The translations under genes and the position numbers were made by a program. Below are positions 43,767-52,470 of a DNA stretch of 64,000 nucleotides, in pieces. Position 1 is the first letter of the stretch. Every line of letters begins with the position of its first letter. The stretch is from JBFJKD01 sp041601945 (GTDB lineage: Bacteria > Pseudomonadota > Gammaproteobacteria > Pseudomonadales > Porticoccaceae): positions 1 to 64,000 of the forward strand of contig JBFIHG010000010.1 in assembly GCA_041601945.1 (NCBI GenBank), written 5' to 3'. The notes below the pieces were generated by a model that was not told the origin of the DNA, searched no databases, and saw nothing but the letters and a program-made list of their open reading frames with translations.

Positions 43767-45374
43767 CTACATACGGAATACGCCGAATTTAGTTTCCTCA
43801 ATTTCTTTGTTCAAGGAAGCCGATATGGACAGGCCCAGCACCATGCGGGTCTCCGCCGGGTCGATAATACCGTCATCCCAGATTCGCGCGGACGCATAAT
43901 ACGGATGTCCCTGTTTTTCGTACAGCTCAATTATCGGCTGCTTGAATTCGGCTTCTTCCTCCGCGCTCCAGCTTTCGCCTTTGGCTTCCATGGCGTCCCG
44001 CCTTACCTGGGCCAGTACCGACGCCGCCTGTACGCCCCCCATAACTGAGATGCGTGCATTGGGCCACATATACAAAAAGCGCGGATCGTAGGAGCGACCG
44101 CACATACCGTAGTTGCCAGCGCCAAAAGAGCCGCCAATAATAACGGTAAATTTTGGCACCCGCGCACAGGCCACCGCGTTGACCATTTTGGCGCCATTTT
44201 TGGCGATACCCCCCGCTTCGTACTGTTTGCCAATCATAAAACCGGTAATGTTTTGCAGGAATACCAGGGGTATCTTGCGCTGCGCGCACAGCTCGATAAA
44301 GTGTGCGCCTTTTTGTGCCGACTCGCTAAACAAAATACCGTTGTTACCTAGAATGCCCACCGGGTAGCCGTGAATGCGGGCAAATCCGCACACCAATGTC
44401 GCGCCAAACAAGGCTTTGAATTCATCAAATTCCGAACCGTCCACGATGCGCGCGATGATCTCCCGCACATCGTAGGGTTGGCGGGCATCCTTGGGCACCA
44501 CGCCATAGAGCTCGGTGGGGTCGTACAGTGGGGGCACTGGCTCGGCAATATCCAGTTGTGCCGGCTTGACCCGGTTGAGGCGACTGACGGCGTCGCGCGC
44601 CAGTTGCAGGGCATGGTGGTCATTGAGTGCGTAGTGATCAGCCACACCGGAGGTGCGACAGTGCACGTCCGCGCCGCCCAGTTCTTCGGCGCTGACGATT
44701 TCGCCGGTCGCTGCTTTTACCAGTGGCGGGCCACCGAGAAAAATAGTGCCCTGTTCTTTAACAATAATGGCTTCATCCGCCATGGCGGGCACGTAGGCGC
44801 CGCCCGCGGTACAGGAGCCCATGACCACCGCGATTTGTGGAATGCCCATGGAGGACATAACCGCCTGGTTATGAAAGTTGCGACCGAAATTCAGGCGGTC
44901 GGGAAACACCTCCGCCTGGGCGGGTAGATAGGCGCCCCCCGAATCTACCAGATAGATACAGGGCAGATGGTTATCCTGGGCGATGTCCTGACCGCGAATT
45001 TGCTTTTTAACGGTGCACGGGTAATAGGTACCACCTTTGACCGTGGCATCGTTGGCGAAGATCATGCACTCCTGTCCCGACACCCGGCCAATACCGGTGA
45101 TAATCCCCGCGCCAGGCACATAATCGTCGTACATTTCCCAGGCCGCGAGTTGTGAAAACTCAAGAAATGGGGTGCCGGGATCCAGCAGGCCGTTGACCCT
45201 GTCCCGTGGTAATAATTTGCCGCGGGAAACGTGGCGGGCGCAGGATTTCTCGCCACCCCCCAGTTTAATCTGCGCGACCTTGGCATTTAGATCGTCCAAT
45301 TGCGTCTGCATATGCGCGGCGTTGGCATCGAATTCCGCGGAGCGGGTATTAATTTTGGATTGCAATATCGCCAT
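43767..45374 (-). CDS. liuB: Methylcrotonyl-CoA carboxylase carboxyltransferase beta subunit
   Basis: A 535-residue carboxyltransferase with two crotonase-like halves. Signatures are ARHVSRGKLLPRDRVNGLLDPG (read in parts), LVDSGGAYLPAQAEVFPD, GSCTAGGAYVPAM, TIFLGGPPLVKAATGE and GGSFGAGNYGMCGR, all typical of methylcrotonyl-CoA carboxylase. It pairs with LiuD downstream. It lies 15 bp downstream of the SDR gene in the same operon. Confidence 0.94.
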   Translation of the reverse strand: MAILQSKINTRSAEFDANAAHMQTQLDDLNAKVAQIKLGGGEKSCARHVSRGKLLPRDRVNGLLDPGTPFLEFSQLAAWEMYDDYVPGAGIITGIGRVSGQECMIFANDATVKGGTYYPCTVKKQIRGQDIAQDNHLPCIYLVDSGGAYLPAQAEVFPDRLNFGRNFHNQAVMSSMGIPQIAVVMGSCTAGGAYVPAMADEAIIVKEQGTIFLGGPPLVKAATGEIVSAEELGGADVHCRTSGVADHYALNDHHALQLARDAVSRLNRVKPAQLDIAEPVPPLYDPTELYGVVPKDARQPYDVREIIARIVDGSEFDEFKALFGATLVCGFARIHGYPVGILGNNGILFSESAQKGAHFIELCAQRKIPLVFLQNITGFMIGKQYEAGGIAKNGAKMVNAVACARVPKFTVIIGGSFGAGNYGMCGRSYDPRFLYMWPNARISVMGGVQAASVLAQVRRDAMEAKGESWSAEEEAEFKQPIIELYEKQGHPYYASARIWDDGIIDPAETRMVLGLSISASLNKEIEETKFGVFRM

Positions 45375-45389
45375 GGGTTCCTACTCGCT

Positions 45390-46280
45390 TCAGGCTTTTG
45401 GTTCGAGGATTTTTGGAAAGGTTGCGCGATGAAAACCGTTATACGCCGAGTTGTTGCGCAGCGCCCGTGGAATCTTTCTCCCCAGGGGCGAATCTGTGCA
45501 CAGGGAGCTGCCGCCGTCGACGCGCAGGGTGACGCCATTGATATAGCTGGCGCCCTCGCTCAGTAAAAAACATACCGCAGAGCTGACCTCGGACTCGGTG
45601 CCAAGGCGGTTTAACGGCACCGTTTCGTGAAAGTGGGGAATGCACTCGAGCATCTCGGGGTCTTCGTAGGTGTCGAGTCCGGAGGATGCCAGGTACCCCG
45701 GCGCCACGGCATTGAGACGTACCCCCGCGTAAGCCCATTCCACAGCTGCGGTCTGGGTCAGGTTTTCCATACCGGCTCGCGCGGCGCCCGAGTGCGCCAT
45801 GCGCGGCATGCCGCCAAAGTTATCGGCGGTGATGTTGACGATCGCCCCGCCGTGTTCTTTCATGGATTTGAGAAACACCGCTTTGGAGACGATAAAGCCG
45901 CCCAGCAGGTTGGTACGCACCACGGCGAGAAAGCCGTTGGGGCTGATATTTTCCAGGTCCGCGGGAAACTGCCCGCCGGCATTGTTGACCAGGCCGTGAA
46001 TCGGGCCGTGGGCGGCGATAAATTTATCGATAAGCGCGTCCATTGCGTCGGCGTCGCGAATATCCCCGCAGCCGTAGTCGCAGATGGCGCCGGGATTGTC
46101 GCTCTCTATTTCGTTTTTCACGTTAACCAGTTTTGCCTCGGTGCGTCCAATCATCAAAACCGTCGCGCCAAGGGCCGCTAACTCGTGGGCAATACAACGC
46201 CCGAAACCGCTGCCAGCGCCGGTGACAAGTATAGTTTTGCCGGCGAACAGGTCGGGCTTGAGTACGGATTGATAGGTCAT
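45390..46280 (-). CDS. SDR-family enoyl-CoA reductase-like protein (PECR type) in the liu operon
   Basis: A 296-residue short-chain dehydrogenase-fold protein. The cofactor motif TGAGSGFGR (near residue 17) and NNAGG are present. The catalytic YxxxK motif is replaced: the aligned segment reads HSGAARAG, with Ser for Tyr and Arg for Lys, as in the peroxisomal trans-2-enoyl-CoA reductase / 2,4-dienoyl-CoA reductase branch. AGGAA stands 8 nt before the ATG. It occupies the place where liuC is usually found in liu operons but is unrelated to that hydratase. It may act on an unsaturated branched acyl-CoA. Confidence 0.8.
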   Translation of the reverse strand: MTYQSVLKPDLFAGKTILVTGAGSGFGRCIAHELAALGATVLMIGRTEAKLVNVKNEIESDNPGAICDYGCGDIRDADAMDALIDKFIAAHGPIHGLVNNAGGQFPADLENISPNGFLAVVRTNLLGGFIVSKAVFLKSMKEHGGAIVNITADNFGGMPRMAHSGAARAGMENLTQTAAVEWAYAGVRLNAVAPGYLASSGLDTYEDPEMLECIPHFHETVPLNRLGTESEVSSAVCFLLSEGASYINGVTLRVDGGSSLCTDSPLGRKIPRALRNNSAYNGFHRATFPKILEPKA

Positions 46281-46299
46281 AGTGATGATTTCCTGTTGT

Positions 46300-47469
46300 C
46301 TATTTTGTTTCGTTGAACAGTTCCCTGCCCACCAGCATACGACGTATTTCCGATGTGCCGGCACCTATTTCGTAGAGCTTGGCATCGCGCAGCAAGCGCC
46401 CGGTGGGGTATTCGTTAATATAGCCGTTACCGCCCAGGGTCTGAATGGCCTGCAGGGCCATTTGCGTGGCTTTTTCAGCGGTGTATAAAATGACTGCGGC
46501 GGCATCCTTACGGGAATCTTCACCCCGATCGCAGGCCTTGGCTACCGCATAGAGGTAGGCGCGGGAGGTATTAATGTCCACATACATATCCGCCAGCTTG
46601 CCCTGCATCAGTTGAAATTCACCGATCGGCTGATCGAATTGACGACGGTCGTGCAGGTAGGGGATAACAATGTCCAGACAGGCTTGCATAATGCCCACCG
46701 GCCCGCCTGATAGCACTGTGCGTTCGTAGTCGAGGCCAGACATCAGGACTTTCACGCCGCCATTTTCCTGTCCGAGAATATTTTCCGCAGGAACCTCGCA
46801 ATCCTCGAACACCAGCTCGCCAGTGCTGGAGCCGCGCATCCCGAGCTTGTCGAGTTTCTGCGCGCGACTAAAGCCGGGGTAGTCGCGCTCCACGATAAAC
46901 GCGGTAATGCCTTTGGGTCCAGCCTCCGGGCGGGTTTTGGCATAGATGACATAGGTGTTGGCATCGGGACCATTGGTGATCCAGAATTTATTGCCATTGA
47001 GAATATAACGATCCCCTCGCTTGTCGGCCCGTAGTTTCATACTGACCACATCGGAGCCAGCGCCGGGTTCGCTCATGGCCAATGCGCCGATGTGCTCGCC
47101 GGAGCACAGCTTGGGCAGGTATTTCTGTTTCTGTTCGGGGGTGCCGTTCTTGCGGATTTGATTAACACAGAGATTGGAATGGGCGCCGTAGGACAGTCCG
47201 ATCGACGCCGATGCGCGGGAAATTTCTTCCATGGCGACGACGTGCGCCAGATATCCCATATTGGTGCCGCCGTATTCTTCCTCCACGGTCATGCCGAGTA
47301 GTCCCATATCACCCAGTTTGCGCCATATATTTAGTGGAAATTCATTGTCGCGATCTATTTGTTCGGCGAGGGGCGCCAGTTCCTTTTGGCTGAATTGATA
47401 GACGCTATCGCGCAGCATGTCGACGTCCTGGCCAAGATCGAAGTTCATACTTTTAAAAACGGAGTTCAT
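46300..47469 (-). CDS. liuA: Isovaleryl-CoA dehydrogenase
   Basis: A 389-residue FAD acyl-CoA dehydrogenase that oxidises isovaleryl-CoA to 3-methylcrotonyl-CoA. The catalytic base Glu249 lies in LDYERTVLSGG, the position used by isovaleryl-CoA dehydrogenases and not the usual C-terminal glutamate. Further signatures are AMSEPGAGSDV, TLGGNGYINEYPTGRLLRDAKL (read in parts) and GTSEIRRMLVGREL. GAGG lies 5 nt before the ATG. First catabolic gene behind liuR. Confidence 0.95.
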   Translation of the reverse strand: MNSVFKSMNFDLGQDVDMLRDSVYQFSQKELAPLAEQIDRDNEFPLNIWRKLGDMGLLGMTVEEEYGGTNMGYLAHVVAMEEISRASASIGLSYGAHSNLCVNQIRKNGTPEQKQKYLPKLCSGEHIGALAMSEPGAGSDVVSMKLRADKRGDRYILNGNKFWITNGPDANTYVIYAKTRPEAGPKGITAFIVERDYPGFSRAQKLDKLGMRGSSTGELVFEDCEVPAENILGQENGGVKVLMSGLDYERTVLSGGPVGIMQACLDIVIPYLHDRRQFDQPIGEFQLMQGKLADMYVDINTSRAYLYAVAKACDRGEDSRKDAAAVILYTAEKATQMALQAIQTLGGNGYINEYPTGRLLRDAKLYEIGAGTSEIRRMLVGRELFNETK

Positions 47470-47504
47470 AAGGGCCTCGGCGGTCGTTAAAAATTGGCAA
47501 TAAG

Positions 47505-47915
47505 CTAACGGGTTTGCTTGTCGCGTAGTTTGCGATTGGCTTCGAGTTCCGCGCGACATCCGTTTTCGGCGCGGTCGAGATCCGCCATCATTTTTTTCAG
47601 GTCTTGTAGTTGTCGCTGCAGGCGCTGGCGTTGCTGGTTAATCGTGTCAATGGTGGTTAACAGCTGTTGCGTGTTGTTTTTGCCCGGTTCATACATATTG
47701 ATAATGTCGCGGCTCTCGGGTAGCGTCAAACCGAGCCGTTTACCCCGCAGAATCAATTTTAATTTGGTGCGATCCGCGTTACTGAAAATGCGAGTCTGGC
47801 CCCTTCGCTCGGGTGTAAACAACCCGATTTCTTCGTAGTGGCGTATGGTGCGCGTGGTTATCCCAAACTCCCGGGATAGCTCGCTAATCGTGTAGGTGTT
47901 GCCATCGGTCGGCAT
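47505..47915 (-). CDS. liuR: MerR-family regulator LiuR
   Basis: A 136-residue MerR-type regulator of branched-chain amino acid catabolism. The N-terminal winged helix reads YTISELSREFGITTRTIRHYEEIGLFTPERRG (in parts), followed by a dimerising coiled coil (TIDTINQQRQRLQRQLQDLKKMM). It is the first gene of the minus-strand liu operon, 35 bp upstream of liuA. A palindrome in its own promoter should be its operator, implying autoregulation and release by a CoA intermediate. Confidence 0.9.
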   Translation of the reverse strand: MPTDGNTYTISELSREFGITTRTIRHYEEIGLFTPERRGQTRIFSNADRTKLKLILRGKRLGLTLPESRDIINMYEPGKNNTQQLLTTIDTINQQRQRLQRQLQDLKKMMADLDRAENGCRAELEANRKLRDKQTR

Positions 47916-47950
47916 AAGAGCATTTGGAGTCGGTTGATTCTGGGTGAAGG

Positions 47951-47979
47951 AATATAGCTTACGTTAACGTTAACTTCAA
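47951..47979 (-). promoter_or_regulatory. liuR operon promoter with embedded LiuR operator
   Basis: On the minus strand TTGAAG (-35) and TATATT (-10) are separated by 17 bp. The spacer is filled by overlapping palindromes ACGTTAACGT (47961-47970) and GTTAACGTTAAC (47963-47974), which resemble the known LiuR motif. A 17-bp spacer favours repression rather than MerR-type activation from a long spacer. The same site lies in the divergent region before the acyl-CoA synthetase. Confidence 0.7.
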
Positions 47980-48169
47980 CTTGTGCCCCGGCTGCTCTGC
48001 GGCGTGACCATGCAGCGCCACGGCTAACGAGTTAGCCAGTGCGGAGGCCCGCGTTGCCCCTGGTAATACCCCGGGGTAAACTGCGTTGCGTTACCCGCAG
48101 GGGACGCTGGCGAATAGTATTTCGCGCCGCCGATACTTGCCATCCTTAAATTGGAGGACTACCCGAACA

Positions 48170-49867
48170 ATGCAACTGGTCAAAAGTTATATGTGTGGCG
48201 CGGCCTCCGAACCTTTAGTGTATGACACGATTGGTAATCTGTTTGATAACACGGTACAGCGTTTTCCTGACCATCTGGGACTGGTGGTGCCGCATCAGCA
48301 GGTGCGCTGGACTTACCGGGAATACCAACGCCAGGTGAACCGGCTGGCGACTGGCCTGCTGGCGTTGGGTATTAATCCGGGTGATCGCGTCGGTATTTGG
48401 GCGCCGAACTGTTACGAGTGGTGTCTCACTCAGATAGCCACCGCAAAAATTGGCGCCATATTGGTGTGTATCAATCCGGCCTATCGGTTATACGAACTCG
48501 AATACGCCCTCAACAAAGTGCAGTGCCGCGCCATTATTTCCGCACAGTTGTTCAAAAATAGCGATTATCTGGGAATGTTGCGGGAGCTGGCGCCGGAACT
48601 GGATCATTGCGAGCCGGGAGCATTGCGCGCAGAAAAATTGCCCCACCTGGAAATAGTGGTGCGTATGGGGTCGGGTAAAACACCCGGTATGTTCAACTTC
48701 GACGCTGTCTGTGCGCTGGGTGGTGACAATGAAACGGAGCGTATGGCAAAAGTCGGTCGAGGCTTACTACCCGACGATCCGATTAATATTCAGTTCACCA
48801 GCGGTACCACTGGCCATCCCAAGGGCGCGACCCTGACCCATTGCAATGTGCTCAATAACGGCAAGGTCAACGGCGATGTGATGCGTCTTACGGAGTTGGA
48901 CAAAGTGTGTATCCCGGTGCCCCTTTACCATTGCTTTGGCATGGTAATCGGCAATCTGGGTTGCATTACCCACGGTGCAGCGGCGGTGTTTCCGGGCGAA
49001 GCATTCGACCCGCTCACCACGTTGCAGGTGGTAAGTGACGAGCAGTGCACGGCACTGCACGGGGTGCCTACGATGTTTATCGCGGAGCTCGATCATCCGC
49101 GTTTTACTGAATTCGATCTGAGTTCGTTGCGTACCGGCATTATGGCGGGTGCGCCCTGTCCGGTGGAGGTGATGAAACAGGTGATGGGCAAGATGCATAT
49201 GGAGCAAATTCTTATCGCCTATGGACAAACGGAGTTGAGCCCCGTCAGTCACGCCACGGAACCCGATGACCCCCTCGACAAGCGGGTGGCCACGGTGGGT
49301 AAACCTTGCCCGCATCTGGAAACCAAAATCGTAGACGAGCACAATCAAGTCGTGATGATTGGTGAGAAAGGAGAAATTTGTACCCGCGGCTACGCAGTAA
49401 TGCGCGGTTATTGGGACGATGAAGAAAAAACCCGGGAAACCATCGACGCGGGCGGATGGCTGCATTCTGGTGACATCGGTGTGATGGATGCAGACGGCTA
49501 TGTGCAGGTAACCGGGCGTATTAAGGACATGATTATTCGCGGTGGCGAAAATGTTTATCCCCGCGAAGTGGAAGAGTTTCTCTACACCCATCCGGATATT
49601 CAGGATGTGCAGGTGATTGGCGTCCCGGACCCAAAATTTGGCGAACAAGTTTGTGCGTGGGTCAAATGCCGGGAGGGCGCCTCGCTCACCGAGGCGGAGG
49701 TAAAGTCCTTCTGCCACAACAAGATTACGCACTTTAAAACGCCGTATTATGTGCGTCTGGTGGCGGACTTTCCGATGACTGTTACCGGCAAGGTACAAAA
49801 ATACAAGATGCGCGAAACAATGATTCAGGAGCTGGGATTAGCCGACCCGGATGCCGTGGCCGTATAG
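48170..49867 (+). CDS. AMP-binding acyl-CoA synthetase
   Basis: A 565-residue fatty/branched acyl-CoA ligase of the ANL superfamily. The phosphate loop is TSGTTGHPKGAT, then YGQTELSPV, the aspartate of the SGDIG motif, GRIKDMIIRGGENVYPREVEEFL (read in parts) and the catalytic lysine in TVTGKVQKYKM. It is divergent from liuR across the LiuR palindrome, so it is likely a member of that regulon, activating isovalerate or a related acid. GGAGG lies 12 nt upstream of the ATG, a little far. Chain-length preference cannot be read. Confidence 0.85.
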   Translation: MQLVKSYMCGAASEPLVYDTIGNLFDNTVQRFPDHLGLVVPHQQVRWTYREYQRQVNRLATGLLALGINPGDRVGIWAPNCYEWCLTQIATAKIGAILVCINPAYRLYELEYALNKVQCRAIISAQLFKNSDYLGMLRELAPELDHCEPGALRAEKLPHLEIVVRMGSGKTPGMFNFDAVCALGGDNETERMAKVGRGLLPDDPINIQFTSGTTGHPKGATLTHCNVLNNGKVNGDVMRLTELDKVCIPVPLYHCFGMVIGNLGCITHGAAAVFPGEAFDPLTTLQVVSDEQCTALHGVPTMFIAELDHPRFTEFDLSSLRTGIMAGAPCPVEVMKQVMGKMHMEQILIAYGQTELSPVSHATEPDDPLDKRVATVGKPCPHLETKIVDEHNQVVMIGEKGEICTRGYAVMRGYWDDEEKTRETIDAGGWLHSGDIGVMDADGYVQVTGRIKDMIIRGGENVYPREVEEFLYTHPDIQDVQVIGVPDPKFGEQVCAWVKCREGASLTEAEVKSFCHNKITHFKTPYYVRLVADFPMTVTGKVQKYKMRETMIQELGLADPDAVAV

Positions 49868-49940
49868 TTAACAGGTGCTGTTAAGGGTGCCAGGCGGAAC
49901 TATTCAGGCTATCGCGTGATCCACTATTTCCTGCGGCCGA

Positions 49941-51170
49941 TTACTCCCCTTGTTGCGTATGAGCTTGCAGGTAAATTAGTTGGCGATCGAGCAGAGCTCT
50001 TTGATTTGGCGCGAAACTGACGAAGCGAGCGGTTTCCTGGGCGTTAGGTAGTGTTTCAAACGTTGCGCAATCGATGAATCCAGCATGGGTGTCGAGGGGT
50101 TTGGCCACCAATATTTGCCAGGGACCCGCCAGGGGCAGCAGCGCAGCCAGCTGTTGTAGATGTTCCTGGCGATCCAGGTCGGCGACCAGGGTGGAACTGG
50201 TGCGTGTTTCCGGCGTGGCACTCAACGCGGCGGAAAGTTCGATGGCTACACCTTGGTCTTGTGTTTTACCACGAATTATTTCCAGTGTCGCACAGGCGCA
50301 CAGCAGGGCGTGTAGTGCCTGTTCTCCGTCGGCGGTCGCCGTGGCAAAGCGTATAAAGACACTTTGTTGAAAACTACTAAGGCGCTTGCCGTCGTATAGT
50401 CGGCAGGCCTGGTCGAGTGTTTGATCGAGACCGGATAATAATTGCTCGAAATTATCCCGGCTGAGTTGTGCTTTTAAGCGAGGTAAGTTACTGCAGTGTA
50501 ACGCCAACGTGCAGGCAAAACGGGGGGTGCCGCTGTCACTCGCTCCCACATTAACCAGCAATGGCGCAATGCGGCGTTCGAGATTGGCGAGATCGTCGTC
50601 ATCGTTATTATCGTCGCTGTTATCGCTTGCAGGTAGTTGTTGGTAGAGTGAGCGCAAACGCGCGTTGATGCTGTGACCTTGTTTAAACAGCCAGGCCGAC
50701 AACACTGCCGCAGCGCTAAACCACAGCGCCAGGGCAATCCACAGCGCTGAGAATGCGCGGGAAAATAGTCCATTACTTTGCATTTCGACGCGTACATATC
50801 CGCTGATACTATCTTCAACGGACACCGTGCTGGTAAACGCAACGGACGTGCCGCCATGGGTGATCGAGCGTTGACTCTGGGCGAGCAGATCGTGGTTCAG
50901 GTCAAATACCGATGCGCGTTCGACGCTGGGGGTTTGTGCTACCAAATTTTCGACGACAACCTGAAGACTAACGGTATCCGCATGCACCATGGCCGACTTG
51001 GCTGACTGTGCCAACTGGGCCGCCAATGTTTCACCGATAATTGCCTGTTGCTGTACCGCGAGCGCGGACAGGTGTACATAGAGAAAGACTGTCAGCGCCA
51101 TACCGAATGCCGACATTATGCACGCCGCAATCAGGGGTAGGCGATAACTCAGCGCACGGGACACAAACAT
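49941..51170 (-). CDS. AhpA/YtjB-family membrane protein
   Basis: A 409-residue membrane protein with one N-terminal membrane segment (LPLIAACIMSAFGMALTVFLYV, in parts), a periplasmic domain, and a second segment near residue 150 (ALWIALALWFSAAAVLSAWLF). A cytoplasmic tail follows, including an acidic patch (DNNDDDD). Its place divergent to serB, 85 bp apart, matches the ytjB-serB pair of other gammaproteobacteria. The long C-terminal part is more variable. ATG at 51170 has GAGAA just upstream. Function poorly known. Confidence 0.75.
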   Translation of the reverse strand: MFVSRALSYRLPLIAACIMSAFGMALTVFLYVHLSALAVQQQAIIGETLAAQLAQSAKSAMVHADTVSLQVVVENLVAQTPSVERASVFDLNHDLLAQSQRSITHGGTSVAFTSTVSVEDSISGYVRVEMQSNGLFSRAFSALWIALALWFSAAAVLSAWLFKQGHSINARLRSLYQQLPASDNSDDNNDDDDLANLERRIAPLLVNVGASDSGTPRFACTLALHCSNLPRLKAQLSRDNFEQLLSGLDQTLDQACRLYDGKRLSSFQQSVFIRFATATADGEQALHALLCACATLEIIRGKTQDQGVAIELSAALSATPETRTSSTLVADLDRQEHLQQLAALLPLAGPWQILVAKPLDTHAGFIDCATFETLPNAQETARFVSFAPNQRALLDRQLIYLQAHTQQGE

Positions 51171-51217
51171 GGTGATTCTCGGGGAATTAACGGATGCTAT
51201 CTTATCAGTCGCTCCCC

Positions 51218-51223
51218 TATAAT
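51218..51223 (+). promoter_or_regulatory. Possible -10 element of serB
   Basis: A perfect TATAAT stands 32 bp before the serB GTG. No good -35 is seen at 16-18 bp, so the assignment is tentative. Confidence 0.35.
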
Positions 51224-51255
51224 AGCGATTCCAATTGAGGTGGTAACACGGCGTT

Positions 51256-52470
51256 GTGAAAGAAATTTTGTTGATAAATGTGTCGGGCGCGGACAAGCCC
51301 GGGGTGACCAGCGCGGTTACCACTGTGCTGGCCAGGTGCGGCGCCAACGTTCTCGATATTGGCCAGGCGGTTATTCACGACACCCTTAATCTCGGTATGC
51401 TGGTCGAAGTGCCAGCCGGGTTACAGGCGCAGCTTTCCAAAGACGTGCTGTTTTGCGTACACGAGTTGGGTATGCAGGTTCGTTTTCAGGTCATCAGCGA
51501 CGAGAGTTATTGTCACTGGGTGGCCCAGCAAGGTAAGCCACGGCATATCGTCACACTGTTGGCGCGCCGTATCAGCGCCGAACATATTGCTCGGATCACA
51601 GCGGTAACGGCTTTACACGGGTTAAATATCGATAAAATACAGCGCCTGTCGGGCCGCGTGCCGTTGCACAATAGCGACGGGGCGAGCAAGGCCTGTGTAG
51701 AGTTTTCGGTACGCGGTGAAGCGTTGGATTTGAGCGAATTCCGATCGTCCCTGCTGGAGCTCGCGGCCGAGCTGGATGTGGATATTGCTTATCAGGAGGA
51801 CGATATCTTTCGGCGCCACCGCCGGTTGGTAGTCTTTGATATGGACTCCACCCTGATTGACGCGGAGGTGATTGATGAACTGGCGAAAGAGATGGGAGTT
51901 GGCGAAGAAGTAGCGGCTATCACTGAAGCGGCCATGCAAGGAGATATCGATTTTCGTCAGAGCCTGCAACGTCGAGTCGGGTTGTTAAAAGGCCTGGATG
52001 CAGGTGCCCTCGAACGGGTTGCGGCGCGCCTGCGCATGACCGAAGGCGCGGAACATTTAATTGCGACACTGAAAAAGCTGGGATATCGCACGGCCATCGT
52101 GTCTGGCGGGTTCGGTTATTTCGGGCGTATTATTCAGGCTCGGTTGGGCATTGATTATGTGTTTGCCAACGAGCTGGAAATTATCGACGGAGCGGTAACT
52201 GGCGAGGTGCGCGGCGCAGTGGTAGATGGCGCGCGCAAGGCCGAATTACTGATTGAACTGGCAGCCAAAGAAAATATTTGTCTCGAACAGACCATTGCGG
52301 TGGGCGATGGCGCCAATGATCTCGCGATGTTGAATATCGCCGGTTTAGGTATCGCCTTTCGCGCTAAACCGCTGGTCAAGGCCAGCGCGAAACAGGCGAT
52401 TACTCACCTGGGCCTGGATGGCGTGCTTTATTTGATGGGCATCAGCGATCGGGATACGCGCACTAATTAA
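51256..52470 (+). CDS. serB: Phosphoserine phosphatase
   Basis: Last step of serine synthesis, 404 residues. Two ACT-like domains occupy about residues 1-170 (LLINVSGADKPGVTSAVT; ARRISAEHIARITAV). The HAD domain follows, with nucleophile motif FDMDSTLID (Asp195, Asp197), SGGFGYF and GDGANDLAML. Starts at GTG 51256; GAGGTGG lies 12 nt upstream. Its stop overlaps the convergent fimX stop. Confidence 0.94.
   Translation: MKEILLINVSGADKPGVTSAVTTVLARCGANVLDIGQAVIHDTLNLGMLVEVPAGLQAQLSKDVLFCVHELGMQVRFQVISDESYCHWVAQQGKPRHIVTLLARRISAEHIARITAVTALHGLNIDKIQRLSGRVPLHNSDGASKACVEFSVRGEALDLSEFRSSLLELAAELDVDIAYQEDDIFRRHRRLVVFDMDSTLIDAEVIDELAKEMGVGEEVAAITEAAMQGDIDFRQSLQRRVGLLKGLDAGALERVAARLRMTEGAEHLIATLKKLGYRTAIVSGGFGYFGRIIQARLGIDYVFANELEIIDGAVTGEVRGAVVDGARKAELLIELAAKENICLEQTIAVGDGANDLAMLNIAGLGIAFRAKPLVKASAKQAITHLGLDGVLYLMGISDRDTRTN

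Noticed and set aside
48767..49798. Minus-strand frame of 343 codons opposite the acyl-CoA synthetase
   Set aside because: Antisense shadow in a GC-rich gene; the plus frame has all ligase motifs.
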